Of a stretch of 64,000 bases of DNA, positions 16,196 through 24,708 are shown piece by piece. Position 1 is the stretch's first letter; each line of letters starts with the position of its first letter. A program made the translations under genes and the position numbers. The notes under the pieces are model-generated. The model saw only the letters and a program-made list of their open reading frames with translations, did no database searches and had not been told where the DNA came from. Origin of the DNA: Mycobacterium syngnathidarum (GTDB lineage Bacteria > Actinomycetota > Actinomycetes > Mycobacteriales > Mycobacteriaceae); assembly GCF_001942625.1 (NCBI RefSeq), contig NZ_MLCL01000002.1, forward strand, positions 42,408 through 106,407, given 5' to 3'.

Positions 16196-17334
16196 TTTGG
16201 CTTCCCTCCAGATTCGCGCGGTAGGCCAAGCAGTCTTTCCGCAATGATGTTGCGTTGGATCTCGTTGGTGCCGGCGTAGATCGGGCCGCCGAGCGCGAAC
16301 AGCAGGCCTTCGGTCCAGTGATCGACCAGTTCGGCGTCGGGACCCTGCATGTCCAGTGCAGTTTGGTGCAAGGCGACGTCCAGGTCGGACCAGAACACCT
16401 TGGTCACCGAGGACTCCGCGCCCAGCTCGCCACCGTTGGCGAGCCGGGTGACGGTGCCGAAGGTGTGCAGCCGGTAGGCCTGGGCCTTGATCCAGGTGTC
16501 GGCGACTCGATCGGTGAAGACCGGATCCGGGTTGGACTTCCACTGTGCGACAAGCCGTTCCGCAGGTGCCAGGAACCGGGCCGGGCTGCGCAGCGACATG
16601 CCGCGTTCGTTGCTCGACGTGCTCATCGCCGCGCGCCAGCCTTCGTGCACAGCGCCGATCACGTCGTTGTCCGGCACGAACACGTCGTCGAGGAAGATCT
16701 CGCCGAAGCCGGTGTCCCCGCCGAGCTGGGCGATCGGGCGCACGGTGATGCCGGGAGCCTTGAGGTCGAACATGAAGTAGGTCAGACCCTTGTGGCGCTG
16801 CGCCTCCGGGTCGGAACGGAACAAGCCGAAGCCCCGCTCACCGAACGGTGCACGGGAGCTCCAGATCTTCTGCCCGTTGAGCTTCCAGCCGCCGTCGACT
16901 TTGGTGGCCGTCGAGCGCAGCGAGGCCAGGTCGCTCCCCGACTCGGGCTCGGACCAGGCTTGTGCCCAGATCTCCTCGCCGCTGGCCATTTTCGGCAGTA
17001 CCCGCTGCAGTTGTTCTTCGGTGCCGTGCGCGAACAGTGTCGGCGCCAGCATCGCGGTGCCGTTGGCGCTGGCCCGCCCGGGTGCGCCGGCGTGGAAGTA
17101 CTCCTCCTCGAACACCACCCACTGCAGCAGCGTGGCGTCGCGGCCGCCATACTCTTTGGGCCAGGCGATCACCGACAGGCCGGCGTCGAAAAGCACCTTG
17201 TCCCAGCGACGGTGCTGCTCGAAGCCCTCCAGGGTGTCGTACGACTTGGTCGGGAAGTGTTCCCGGTTGGCCGCCAGGAAGTCGCGGACCTCGGCCCGAA
17301 AGGCCTCGGTCTCGTCGTCGAATGTCAGGTCCAT
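16192..17334 (-). CDS. fadE31: acyl-CoA dehydrogenase FadE31 (steroid ring C/D degradation)
   Basis: A 380-residue full-length acyl-CoA dehydrogenase. It shows WPKEYGG, AWSEPESGSDLAS (flavin/substrate site), NGQKIWSS, and the C-terminal GTNEIQRNIIAERLLGLPRE. The start ATG 17334 overlaps the fadD3 stop by 10 bp. Size, order and operon match Rv3562. It probably catalyses an alpha,beta-dehydrogenation of a CoA thioester from rings C/D, with the smaller FadE32/33 subunits; exact substrate is inferred from the literature on this locus. Confidence 0.88.
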   Translation of the reverse strand: MDLTFDDETEAFRAEVRDFLAANREHFPTKSYDTLEGFEQHRRWDKVLFDAGLSVIAWPKEYGGRDATLLQWVVFEEEYFHAGAPGRASANGTAMLAPTLFAHGTEEQLQRVLPKMASGEEIWAQAWSEPESGSDLASLRSTATKVDGGWKLNGQKIWSSRAPFGERGFGLFRSDPEAQRHKGLTYFMFDLKAPGITVRPIAQLGGDTGFGEIFLDDVFVPDNDVIGAVHEGWRAAMSTSSNERGMSLRSPARFLAPAERLVAQWKSNPDPVFTDRVADTWIKAQAYRLHTFGTVTRLANGGELGAESSVTKVFWSDLDVALHQTALDMQGPDAELVDHWTEGLLFALGGPIYAGTNEIQRNIIAERLLGLPRESGGKPK

Positions 17335-18893
17335 TGCACCCCTTCTCGGGTCCCTCTGCTGCGCAGCACCGGTTTGATCACCTTGCCGCCCGGGTTTCGC
17401 GGCAGCACATCCAGAAACTCAACTGATCGCGGCACCTTGAAGTTCGCCAGATGCTCGCGGGTGTGGGCTATTACGTCGGCCTCGTCGAGCGTCACGCCGG
17501 GCTTGAGCACCACATAGGCCTTGCCGACCTCGCCGAGCCGCTCGTCGGGAACGCCGATCACCGCGGATTCGACCACCCCGTCCAACCGGGCCAGCACCTG
17601 TTCGATCTCGGCCGGGTACACGTTGAACCCGCCGCAGATGAACATGTCCTTGAGACGGTCGGTGATGGTCAGGTTGCCCCGCGCGTCGAGCGTCCCGATG
17701 TCGCCGGTGTGCAGCCAGCCGCCGGCGTCGATGGCCTCCGCGGTGGCCTCGGGATCGTCGAGGTAGCCGAGCATGACGTTGGGCCCACGTAGCAGAACTT
17801 CGCCCGAATCATCCAGGCGCAGTTCGAAATCGGCGATCGGACGGCCGCACGTCGTGGCTACGGTCACCGCGTCGTCGTCGGCACTGCACATGGTGCCGAA
17901 GCCGGCGGCCTCCGTCAGGCCGTAGGCGGTCAGCACGATGTCGATGTCGAGCTCGGATTGCATCCGCTCGATCAGGACCACCGGGACGACGGCGGCACCG
18001 GTCACCGAGAAGCGCAGTGAAGACAGGTCGTAGTCGGCGCGCCCGGGATGATCCACGAGGGTCTGGAAGATGGTCGGCGGCCCGGGGAGCACGGTGATGC
18101 GCTGTTCGGCAATGGTTTTCAGCACCTGCTCGGGTTTGAACGTGAGCACCGGGTACAGCGTGGCGCCAGTCTGCAGGCAGGCCAGGATGCCGGCCTTGTA
18201 GCCGAAGTTGTGGAAGAACGGGTTGATGCACAGGTAGCGGTCGGCGCTCGTGACCTGGCCGCACTGGGCCCAGGCCGCCGATCCGTCGAGGGACTGGCGG
18301 TGCGCGCACCGCACGCCCTTGCTGCGTCCGGTGGTGCCGGAGGTGAAGAGGATGTCGGAGACGTCGTCGGGCTGTACCGCCGCGGCGCGCGCGTCGACAG
18401 CCTCCAGGTCGGTCCCCCGGGCGACGAACTCGTCCCACGTTCCATCGTCATTTTCGATGGGCACCCGCACGATGTCGCGCAGGGCGGGCAGTGCGTCGCG
18501 GTCCAGTTCGGCCGCGCGATCCGAGCCCAGGAACTCGCCCGCGGCGATCAGCAGCGGGGCCTCGGTGCGGGCCAGGATGTCGGTGGCCTCGCTGGCCGTG
18601 TAGCGGGTGTTCAGCGGCACCATCTCGGCACCGGCGTAGTGGGTGGCCAGGCAGGCCACCACCCAGTGCCAGGTGTTCGGCGACCAGATCGCCACCCGGT
18701 CGCCGGGTTGGACGCCGAGAGCGATCATCGCCGCCGCGGCTTGGCGTACGTGCGCGCGCAGCTCCGAATAGGTCAGCCTCTGGACTCCGGCTGAATTGCC
18801 GGCTTCGCCGGCGGTCACCAGGGCCTCATGGTCGGAATACTCCACGGCAACCCGGTCCAGCACCGCTGGCACGGTGCGGCGATCGCTCGTCAT
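17325..18893 (-). CDS. fadD3: HIP-CoA ligase FadD3
   Basis: A 522-residue acyl-CoA synthetase. The ATP loop is FTSGTTGRSKGV, then YGLTEAAGFGT, TGDIGTLD, and GGFNVYPAEIEQ; the catalytic lysine lies in GKVIKPVL. FadD3 activates the C/D-ring propanoate intermediate HIP as its CoA thioester, the first committed step of ring C/D breakdown. AAGGGAG lies 5 nt before ATG 18893. It is first in the operon fadD3-fadE31-fadE32-fadE33-aspB and divergent from fadE30, with a KstR2 operator in the gap, exactly as in M. tuberculosis. Confidence 0.93.
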   Translation of the reverse strand: MTSDRRTVPAVLDRVAVEYSDHEALVTAGEAGNSAGVQRLTYSELRAHVRQAAAAMIALGVQPGDRVAIWSPNTWHWVVACLATHYAGAEMVPLNTRYTASEATDILARTEAPLLIAAGEFLGSDRAAELDRDALPALRDIVRVPIENDDGTWDEFVARGTDLEAVDARAAAVQPDDVSDILFTSGTTGRSKGVRCAHRQSLDGSAAWAQCGQVTSADRYLCINPFFHNFGYKAGILACLQTGATLYPVLTFKPEQVLKTIAEQRITVLPGPPTIFQTLVDHPGRADYDLSSLRFSVTGAAVVPVVLIERMQSELDIDIVLTAYGLTEAAGFGTMCSADDDAVTVATTCGRPIADFELRLDDSGEVLLRGPNVMLGYLDDPEATAEAIDAGGWLHTGDIGTLDARGNLTITDRLKDMFICGGFNVYPAEIEQVLARLDGVVESAVIGVPDERLGEVGKAYVVLKPGVTLDEADVIAHTREHLANFKVPRSVEFLDVLPRNPGGKVIKPVLRSRGTREGVQWT

Positions 18894-18910
18894 CGATGCT
18901 CCCTTAACAA

Positions 18911-18924
18911 AGCAAGTGCTTGGT
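18911..18924. promoter_or_regulatory. KstR2 operator, fadD3/fadE30 divergent promoter
   Basis: AGCAAGTGCTTGGT matches the known KstR2 pattern ANCAAGNNCTTGNT exactly. It lies 18 bp before fadD3 and 17 bp before fadE30. Four bases later a TAGCCT -10 box (18929-18934) is followed by 6 nt and the fadE30 GTG. Confidence 0.9.
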
Positions 18925-18928
18925 AGGT

Positions 18929-18934
18929 TAGCCT
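18929..18934 (+). promoter_or_regulatory. -10 box of leaderless fadE30 promoter
   Basis: TAGCCT, then exactly 6 nt, then the GTG start at 18941. Transcription would begin at the start codon, giving a leaderless mRNA; the only purines before GTG (AGGGG) are too close to act as a ribosome site. The same layout occurs at kstR2 and the SDR gene at 35021. Confidence 0.6.
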
Positions 18935-18940
18935 ACAGGG

Positions 18941-20089
18941 GTGATAGAGGTCCAGGAGTTCCGGGCCGAGGTCCGGCAGTGGCTCGCAGACAATCTCGTT
19001 GGCGAATTCGCAGCGCTCAAGGGCCTGGGTGGACCGGGGCGTGAACACGAAGCCTTCGAAGAGCGACGGGCGTGGAATCAGCATCTGGCCGCGGCGGGAC
19101 TCACCTGCCTCGGCTGGCCGGTGGAACACGGCGGCCGCGGGCTGTCGGTCGCGCATCGCGTCGCCTTCTATGAGGAGTACGCCCGCGCGAACGCGCCCGA
19201 CAAGGTCAACCACCTGGGCGAGGAGCTACTCGGGCCGACGCTCATCGAGTACGGCACCCCCGAACAGCAGCAGCGGTTCCTGCCCAAGATCCTCGACGTC
19301 ACCGAGCTGTGGAGCCAGGGCTACTCCGAGCCCAATGCCGGCAGCGACCTGGCCAATGTGGCGACGACGGCCGAGCTGGTCGGCGACGAATGGGTCATTA
19401 ATGGGCAGAAGGTCTGGACGTCGCTGGCCCACTGGGCGCAGTGGTGCTTCGTGGTGGCCCGCACCGAGAAAGGCTCCAAGCGGCACGCCGGGCTGTCCTA
19501 TCTCCTGGTGCCGCTGGATCAGCCGGGCGTCGAGGTTCGCCCGATCATCCAGCTGACCGGGGACTCCGAGTTCAACGAGGTGTTCTTCGACGATGCCCGT
19601 ACCGAGGCGTCGCTGGTGGTCGGCCAGCCCGGCGACGGCTGGCGCGTGGCGATGGGCACGCTGACCTTCGAGCGCGGGGTGTCCACGCTGGGTCAGCAGA
19701 TCCGCTACGCCCGTGAGCACTCCAACCTGGTCGAGCTGGCCAAGCGCACCGGCGCGGCCGACGATCCGCTGATCCGCCAAAAGCTGACCGAGTCCTGGAC
19801 CGGCCTGCAGGCCATGCGCTCCTACGCCCTGGCCACCATGGACGTGGAACAACCCGGCCAGGACAACGTATCGAAGCTGTTGTGGGCCAACTGGCACCGC
19901 GAGCTCGGCGAAATCGCCATGGACGTGCAGGGCACAGCCGGGCTGACGCTGGAAGACGGCGAGTTCGACGAGTGGCAGCGCCTGTACCTGTTCTCGCGTT
20001 CGGACACCATCTACGGCGGGTCCAACGAAATTCAGCGCAACATCATCGCCGAGCGGGTGCTCGGTCTACCCCGAGAGGCAAAGGGCTGA
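18941..20089 (+). CDS. fadE30: acyl-CoA dehydrogenase FadE30
   Basis: A 382-residue acyl-CoA dehydrogenase. GWPVEHGGRGLS, YSEPNAGSDLANV, NGQKVWTSLAHWA and the C-terminal GGSNEIQRNIIAERVLGLPRE are intact. In M. tuberculosis FadE30 (Rv3560c) dehydrogenates the 5-hydroxy HIP-CoA intermediate after FadD3. The GTG 18941 start is supported by a -10 box 6 nt upstream (leaderless). It overlaps the next SDR gene by one base (TGATG), and the KstR2 operator is upstream. Confidence 0.92.
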   Translation: MIEVQEFRAEVRQWLADNLVGEFAALKGLGGPGREHEAFEERRAWNQHLAAAGLTCLGWPVEHGGRGLSVAHRVAFYEEYARANAPDKVNHLGEELLGPTLIEYGTPEQQQRFLPKILDVTELWSQGYSEPNAGSDLANVATTAELVGDEWVINGQKVWTSLAHWAQWCFVVARTEKGSKRHAGLSYLLVPLDQPGVEVRPIIQLTGDSEFNEVFFDDARTEASLVVGQPGDGWRVAMGTLTFERGVSTLGQQIRYAREHSNLVELAKRTGAADDPLIRQKLTESWTGLQAMRSYALATMDVEQPGQDNVSKLLWANWHRELGEIAMDVQGTAGLTLEDGEFDEWQRLYLFSRSDTIYGGSNEIQRNIIAERVLGLPREAKG

Positions 20090-20877
20090 TGGATCTTTCA
20101 GTTGCTCCGAACGAGGTTGAGGGACACGGCCTGCTGAAGGGCAAGGTAGTCCTGGTGACCGCCGCCGCCGGAACCGGCATCGGCTCGTCCACCGCACGCC
20201 GCGCCCTGCTCGAGGGTGCCGACGTCGTGGTGTCCGACTACCACGAGCGGCGCCTGAACGAGACCCGCGACCAGCTGGCCGAGCTCGGCCTGGGCCGGGT
20301 CGAGGCCGTGGTCTGCGACGTCACCTCCACTGAGGCGGTCGACGCGCTCATCGCCCGGTCGGTCGAGAAGATGGGCCGCCTGGACGTTCTGGTGAACAAC
20401 GCCGGCCTGGGTGGCGAGACGCCGCTGGTCGACATGACCGACGACGAATGGGACCGCGTCCTCAACGTCACGCTGAACTCGGTCATGCGGGCCACCCGCG
20501 CCGCCCTGCGGTACTTCCGCGACGTCGAGCACGGCGGGGTGATCGTGAACAACGCCAGTGTTCTCGGCTGGCGCGCGCAGCACTCGCAGTCGCACTACGC
20601 CGCCGCCAAGGCCGGTGTGATGGCGCTGACCCGGTGCAGCGCAATCGAAGCCGTCGAGTTCGGGGTGCGAATCAACGCTGTGTCGCCGAGCATCGCGCGG
20701 CACAAGTTCCTGGAGCGCTCGGCCGATGCTGCGCTGCTGGACCGGCTGTCCTCGGATGAGGCGTTCGGCCGCGCGGCCGAGCCGTGGGAGATCGCCACCA
20801 CGATCGCCTACCTGGCCAGCGACTACTCGAGCTACCTGACCGGCGAGGTCATCTCGGTTTCGAGTCAGCGGGCCTGA
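20089..20877 (+). CDS. ipdF: SDR oxidoreductase, IpdF/Rv3559c counterpart
   Basis: A 262-residue short-chain dehydrogenase with the variant cofactor loop TAAAGTGIGSSTA, NNAG, NNASVLGW, and catalytic Y-A-A-A-K. It overlaps fadE30 by one base, matching Rv3559c, the reductase/dehydrogenase acting on the C5 oxygen of HIP-CoA. The terminal sequence SYLTGEVISVSSQRA is typical of this subgroup. The ipdF assignment rests on gene order and family, so it is somewhat less sure than the neighbours. Confidence 0.82.
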   Translation: MDLSVAPNEVEGHGLLKGKVVLVTAAAGTGIGSSTARRALLEGADVVVSDYHERRLNETRDQLAELGLGRVEAVVCDVTSTEAVDALIARSVEKMGRLDVLVNNAGLGGETPLVDMTDDEWDRVLNVTLNSVMRATRAALRYFRDVEHGGVIVNNASVLGWRAQHSQSHYAAAKAGVMALTRCSAIEAVEFGVRINAVSPSIARHKFLERSADAALLDRLSSDEAFGRAAEPWEIATTIAYLASDYSSYLTGEVISVSSQRA

Positions 20878-20915
20878 GGCCACACGAGTCACAGTTTCGG
20901 GTGGCATGTCTGACA

Positions 20916-20936
20916 TGCCCGCCTGTTAGCGACAAT
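20916..20936 (-). repeat. 21-bp dispersed repeat, copy A
   Basis: On the reverse strand this reads ATTGTCGCTAACAGGCGGGCA, one base over twenty, so compare as ATTGTCGC at one end and AGGCGGGCA at the other. It overlaps the perfect palindrome at 20903-20919. Confidence 0.5.
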
Positions 20937-21041
20937 CGAGCGACAATCGCCTCACTGGCAACACCTGCGCCGCCCGACGCATTGTCGCTGGTCACTTTCA
21001 GCTGTCCAGTACCGTGGGTCACATCAGCCTCAGTGGTTCAG

Positions 21042-21080
21042 TGCCCACTTACCAGCGACTCTGTCGCGCGTAGGTGGGCA
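21042..21080. repeat. dispersed repeat copies B and C forming a hairpin
   Basis: Copies B (21042-21062, inverted) and C (21060-21080) face each other. The outer stem is TGCCCACTTAC with GTAGGTGGGCA (one G-T wobble), the inner stem GCGAC-TCT-GTCGC. It could be a terminator for the fadE30-ipdF operon, though it lies about 165 bp past the stop, or a mobile palindromic element. Confidence 0.55.
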
Positions 21081-21186
21081 GCCTGAAATCTGTTGCACAC
21101 GCGACTGATTGGGCCTGAGTGACGCATGTATCGATCGTGCCTGCGACGGAAGTTGTCGATGCGACCTATGTGGCGACTGTCGCTGA

Positions 21187-21207
21187 GTTGTCGCTCGTAG
21201 GCGGGCA
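21187..21207 (+). repeat. 21-bp dispersed repeat, copy D
   Basis: TTGTCGCTCGTAGGCGGGCA matches copy C at 16 or more positions and copy A in inverse orientation. It stands alone, without a facing partner. Confidence 0.5.
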
Positions 21208-21363
21208 CTTCGGCACCCGGCCGCGAAGCCGGTGCCATTGAGGCGGGTGTGACTCTTGTGCTCGAGCCCAAGTTGCGTGCAAGCGAAGCCGGGCTCCCTC
21301 TGATGGCGGCCGGGGCGGCAACCGTCGTTCTCATCGCGGCCGCATCGAGCCCGAACGTGACCT

Positions 21364-21377
21364 AGCAAGCGCTTGGT
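21364..21377. promoter_or_regulatory. KstR2 operator of kstR2
   Basis: AGCAAGCGCTTGGT is an exact match to ANCAAGNNCTTGNT. It lies between the -35 and -10 positions of the kstR2 promoter, 3 bp before the TATGCT -10 box, so bound KstR2 would block its own transcription. Confidence 0.92.
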
Positions 21378-21380
21378 TGC

Positions 21381-21386
21381 TATGCT
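21381..21386 (+). promoter_or_regulatory. -10 box of leaderless kstR2 promoter
   Basis: TATGCT followed by 6 nt (GTGTCG) and ATG 21393. This spacing places transcription start on the ATG, and no ribosome site is present, so the mRNA should be leaderless. Confidence 0.65.
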
Positions 21387-21392
21387 GTGTCG

Positions 21393-22016
21393 ATGGAGCC
21401 GGAGACCGCCGCCCAGCCGGCAAGCAGACGCGACGAGCTTCTCGATCTTGCCGCGAGGATGTTTGCCGAACGCGGCCTGAAGGCGACGACGGTCCGCGAC
21501 ATCGCCGACTCTGCTGGAATCCTCTCGGGCAGCCTGTACCACCACTTCAAGTCCAAAGAGCAGATGGTCGAGGAAGTGCTCAAGGACTTCCTGGACTGGC
21601 TGTTCGCGCGCTACCAGGAGATCCTCGACCGCGAGACCACGCCGTTGGGCCGGTTGACCGGACTGTTCATGACGTCGTTCGAGGCGATCGAGCACCGGCA
21701 TGCGCAGGTCGTCATCTACCAGGACGAGGCCAAGCGGCTCTCGTCGATCCCTCAGTTCGGCTTCGTCGACGAGCGCAACCGCGAACAGCGCAAGATGTGG
21801 GTGGACATCCTGCAGCAGGGGATCTCCGACGGCTCGTTCCGGCAGGACATCGACGTCGACCTGGTGTACCGGTTCATTCGCGACACCACCTGGGTTTCGG
21901 TCCGCTGGTATCAACCGGGCGGACCGCTTTCGGCCGAAGAGGTCGGCCGGCAATACCTCGCCATCGTCCTCGGCGGAATCACCGCCGGGAACGCCACTGT
22001 CAAAGGAGACCAGTAA
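21393..22016 (+). CDS. kstR2: KstR2, TetR-type repressor of steroid ring C/D genes
   Basis: A 207-residue TetR repressor. The helix-turn-helix is AARMFAERGLKATTVRDIA then AGILSGSLYHHFKSKEQM, and the ligand domain contains AIEHRHAQVVIYQDEAKRLSS and YRFIRDTTWVSVRWYQPGG, which I recognise from M. tuberculosis KstR2 (Rv3557c). KstR2 is released from DNA by HIP-CoA, the FadD3 product. The start ATG 21393 is preferred over GTG 21387 because the -10 box is 6 nt before it. The stop overlaps the fadA6 start (TAATG). Confidence 0.95.
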   Translation: MEPETAAQPASRRDELLDLAARMFAERGLKATTVRDIADSAGILSGSLYHHFKSKEQMVEEVLKDFLDWLFARYQEILDRETTPLGRLTGLFMTSFEAIEHRHAQVVIYQDEAKRLSSIPQFGFVDERNREQRKMWVDILQQGISDGSFRQDIDVDLVYRFIRDTTWVSVRWYQPGGPLSAEEVGRQYLAIVLGGITAGNATVKGDQ

Positions 22017-23164
22017 TGCCTGAGGCATACATCGTCGACGCGGTGCGCACGCCGGTCGGAAAGAAGAACGGCTCGCTGGCCGAGGTGCATCCGATCGATC
22101 TCGGGGTGCACGCGTTCCGCGCCATCTTCGACCGCAACGATGTCGACCCGGGTGCGGTTGACGACGTGATCGTCGGTTGCGTCGACGCGATCGGTGGCCA
22201 GGCCGGAAACATCGGTCGGCTGACCTGGCTGGCCGCCGGCTATCCCGAAGCCGTCCCCGGGGTCACCGTCGACCGGCAGTGCGGCTCCAGCCAGCAGGCC
22301 ATCTCCTTCGGCGCCCAGGCCATCATGTCCGGCACCGCCGACCTGATCCTCGCCGGCGGTATGCAGAACATGAGCTGGATCCCGATCTCCTCGGCCATGG
22401 TGGTCGGCAAGGAGTTCGGATTCACCTCGCCCACAAACGAATCCAAGAACTGGCTGCACCGCTACGGCGATCAGGAGATCTCTCAGTTCCGTGGCTCGGA
22501 GCTGATCGCCGAGAAGTGGGACATCTCCCGTGCGGAGATGGAGGAGTTCGCCTACAACAGCCACCAGCGGGCGTTCGCGGCGATCCGCAACGGGCACTTC
22601 GACAACGAGATCGTTCCGGTGGGTGACTTCGGTGTCGACGAGGGACCACGTGAGTCGACGCTGGAGAAGCTGGCCTCGCTCAAGCCCTTGGTCGAGGGTG
22701 GTCGCCTGACTGCCGCGCTGGCCAGCCAGATCTCTGACGGCGCGGCGGCGGTGCTGCTGGCTTCGGAGGAAGCGGTCAACAAGTACAACCTGAAGCCCCG
22801 CGCCCGCATCCACCACATCAGCGCCCGCGGCGACGACCCGGTGATGATGCTGACCGGCCCGATCCCGGCCACCCAGTACGCGCTGGAGAAGACCGGCCTG
22901 ACGATCGACGACATCGACACCGTCGAGATCAACGAAGCCTTCGCACCGGTGGTGCTGGCCTGGCTCAAGGAGACCAAGGCCGATCCGGCCAAGGTCAACC
23001 CGAGCGGCGGCGCCATCGCACTGGGTCACCCGCTGGGTGCCACCGGAGCCAAGCTCTTCACGACCATGCTCAACACCCTCGAGCGCACCGGCGGCCGCTA
23101 CGGCCTGCAGACCATGTGTGAGGGCGGCGGCACCGCCAACGTCACGATCATCGAGCGCCTCTAG
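22016..23164 (+). CDS. fadA6: acyl-CoA thiolase FadA6
   Basis: A 382-residue thiolase. Nucleophile C89 in DRQCGSSQQA, the NEAFAP loop, GHPLGATG and the second cysteine in CEGGGT form a complete active site. FadA6 (Rv3556c) thiolyses the linear CoA ester left after both C/D rings are open, producing acetyl-CoA. AAAGGAG lies 8 nt before ATG 22016 and the gene is fused to kstR2 by a 1-bp overlap. It is followed by a strong hairpin and the convergent narI. Confidence 0.93.
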   Translation: MPEAYIVDAVRTPVGKKNGSLAEVHPIDLGVHAFRAIFDRNDVDPGAVDDVIVGCVDAIGGQAGNIGRLTWLAAGYPEAVPGVTVDRQCGSSQQAISFGAQAIMSGTADLILAGGMQNMSWIPISSAMVVGKEFGFTSPTNESKNWLHRYGDQEISQFRGSELIAEKWDISRAEMEEFAYNSHQRAFAAIRNGHFDNEIVPVGDFGVDEGPRESTLEKLASLKPLVEGGRLTAALASQISDGAAAVLLASEEAVNKYNLKPRARIHHISARGDDPVMMLTGPIPATQYALEKTGLTIDDIDTVEINEAFAPVVLAWLKETKADPAKVNPSGGAIALGHPLGATGAKLFTTMLNTLERTGGRYGLQTMCEGGGTANVTIIERL

Positions 23165-23190
23165 ATTTCCCGCGAGACTTCCTCCCTCGA

Positions 23191-23242
23191 GCAGACACAG
23201 AACTGCCCCTTTTCACGCGAAAATCGGCAGTTCTGTGTCTGC
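23191..23242. terminator. bidirectional hairpin, genome-repeat type copy 1
   Basis: Arms 23191-23207 and 23226-23242 pair perfectly (17 bp, starting GCAGACACAG). The loop holds a second small palindrome TTTTC-ACGC-GAAAA. It separates convergent fadA6 and narI. The same sequence family recurs at 36756-36813, including the loop and the CCGCGAG flank. Confidence 0.8.
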
Positions 23243-23255
23243 TTACCGGGTTACG

Positions 23256-24005
23256 TCACACCCAACGGCTGCGTGGAGGCGGCGCTTGCGGTGTCACCCA
23301 CGCCTTCGCGTAGCGGTTTTTCCCGGTCTTCTGCGGGTCGCGGCTGCGGTAGATCACAAACGGGCGTACCAGATAGCCGATCGGTGCGCTGAACATGTGC
23401 ACCAGCCGGGTGTAGGGCCACACCCCGAGCAGGGCGAGCACGATCAGTACATGCGCCTGAAAAGTCCACGGCGATTCGGCCATCAGCTGTGGCGCCGGAT
23501 GCAGGGTGAACAAGCTGCGGAACCACGGCGACACCGTCTCGCGGTAGTTGTACGTGGAGAACACGTTGGTGAGGGTGTTCAGCATCCCGGTCGCCAGCGC
23601 CCCGACCAGAAGCAGGTACATCACCTTGTCGTTGAGTGTGGTCGCTGTTCGCACCTCGGGTACGGTGACCCGGCGGTAGAGCAGGATGGCTATCCCGGCG
23701 ATGACGGCGATGCCGGCCAGTGACCCCATGCTCACCGACATCAGGTGGTAGACGTGTTCGGAGACGCCCACGGCCGAGGTCCACGACTGCGGAATCAGCA
23801 GGCCCACGACGTGTCCGGCCAGCACACCCAGGATGCCGAAATGGAACAGCGGGCTGCCCAATCGCAGCAGCCGGCTTTCGTAGATCTGGGAAGACCTTGT
23901 GGTCCAACCGAACTGATCCGCCCGGTAGCGCCAGATGTGCCCAAGGACGAACGACGTGAAGGCGATGTAGGGCAGGGTCATCCACAGCACGTTGCTCATT
24001 GGCAT
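23256..24005 (-). CDS. narI: respiratory nitrate reductase gamma subunit NarI
   Basis: A 249-residue membrane cytochrome b subunit. It has about five hydrophobic helices, beginning TLPYIAFTSFVLGHIWRYR, with histidines placed for two b hemes (GHIWRYR, FHFGILGVLAGHVVGLL, EHVYHLMS). NarI passes electrons from menaquinol to NarH. The start MPMSNV at 24005 is preferred over MSNV at 23999, as the upstream purine run is nearer the right distance. Last gene of narGHJI. Confidence 0.93.
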   Translation of the reverse strand: MPMSNVLWMTLPYIAFTSFVLGHIWRYRADQFGWTTRSSQIYESRLLRLGSPLFHFGILGVLAGHVVGLLIPQSWTSAVGVSEHVYHLMSVSMGSLAGIAVIAGIAILLYRRVTVPEVRTATTLNDKVMYLLLVGALATGMLNTLTNVFSTYNYRETVSPWFRSLFTLHPAPQLMAESPWTFQAHVLIVLALLGVWPYTRLVHMFSAPIGYLVRPFVIYRSRDPQKTGKNRYAKAWVTPQAPPPRSRWV

Positions 24006-24024
24006 TCTCTCTTCGCGCAAGCGC

Positions 24025-24708
24025 TCATCGGCGAGTTCCTCCCGAAGCCATCGGATCCAACGCGAACGGATCGAGACCGACATCCTCATCGGGCGGCCCC
24101 TCGGCGGCGAGCTGCGCGATGCGGCGGCGGTCAGCACTGTTGACCGGGGGCAACGTGACCAGGATCGCGGCCAACAGGCCGGTGTAGTAGGAACCGTTGT
24201 CCTCCAGGGACAGCCGAAGTAGTTCGAGCACCGGGACATGTTCGGCCAGCAAGCGTTCGCCTTGGGCATGATCGACGGTCGCCGCGAACTCGAGCACCAT
24301 GGGCAGGTAGTCCGGCAGTTCCGAATTGCCCAGGTCCCCGTCGGCGATCCCGGCCTGACGGTAGGCGTGCTTGAACCGCAGCAGTGCCATTCCGCGTTTG
24401 CGAGTGTCGCCGTATGCGTAGTAGGTGAGGTGCAGGCTGCTGCGCCGTTGCATGTCGAACGTCTCGACGTAGTTCGACGCACGCCGCATCGGGTCCGTCT
24501 CGCCGAACCGGTTCAGGAACTCCGCCAGCGGCGCACGTGCCGCGTCCGGCAGTTCCGCGGTGGCAGCGCCAAGTTGGTCTACGAGGCCGGCCGTCTCGGC
24601 TGTCGGATAGTCGAGCAGCAGCGCGGTCATACGCCACACCAGTCGCTGCTGGCGTTCGGACAGGGCAGATCCCGTTCCGGTTCTGCGGCCGCGGGTGAGT
24701 AACTTCAT
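24025..24708 (-). CDS. narJ: nitrate reductase molybdenum cofactor assembly chaperone NarJ
   Basis: A 227-residue TorD-like chaperone. LLLDYPTAE near the N-terminus, the central YVETFDMQRRSSLHLTYYAYGDTRKRGMALLRFKHAY (read in part) and LPDYLPMVLEFAA are the NarJ signatures. It helps insert the Mo cofactor and iron-sulfur cluster into NarG before membrane attachment and is not part of the final enzyme. Its ATG overlaps the narH stop (ATGA), and narI follows 19 bp later. Confidence 0.93.
   Translation of the reverse strand: MKLLTRGRRTGTGSALSERQQRLVWRMTALLLDYPTAETAGLVDQLGAATAELPDAARAPLAEFLNRFGETDPMRRASNYVETFDMQRRSSLHLTYYAYGDTRKRGMALLRFKHAYRQAGIADGDLGNSELPDYLPMVLEFAATVDHAQGERLLAEHVPVLELLRLSLEDNGSYYTGLLAAILVTLPPVNSADRRRIAQLAAEGPPDEDVGLDPFALDPMASGGTRR

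Larger units (their letters stand above)
20878..21363. other. gene-free region with a dispersed 21-bp repeat, where M. tuberculosis has PPE64
   Basis: No convincing gene is visible in about 490 bp. It contains a perfect 8+1+8 palindrome GGCATGTC-T-GACATGCC (20903-20919) and four related 21-bp units at 20916-20936, 21042-21062, 21060-21080 and 21187-21207 (first two inverted), each pairing a GGGCA end with a TGTCGC/GAGTCGC end. The two central units face each other as a hairpin. In M. tuberculosis the PPE64 gene occupies this place between ipdF and kstR2. Confidence 0.6.
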
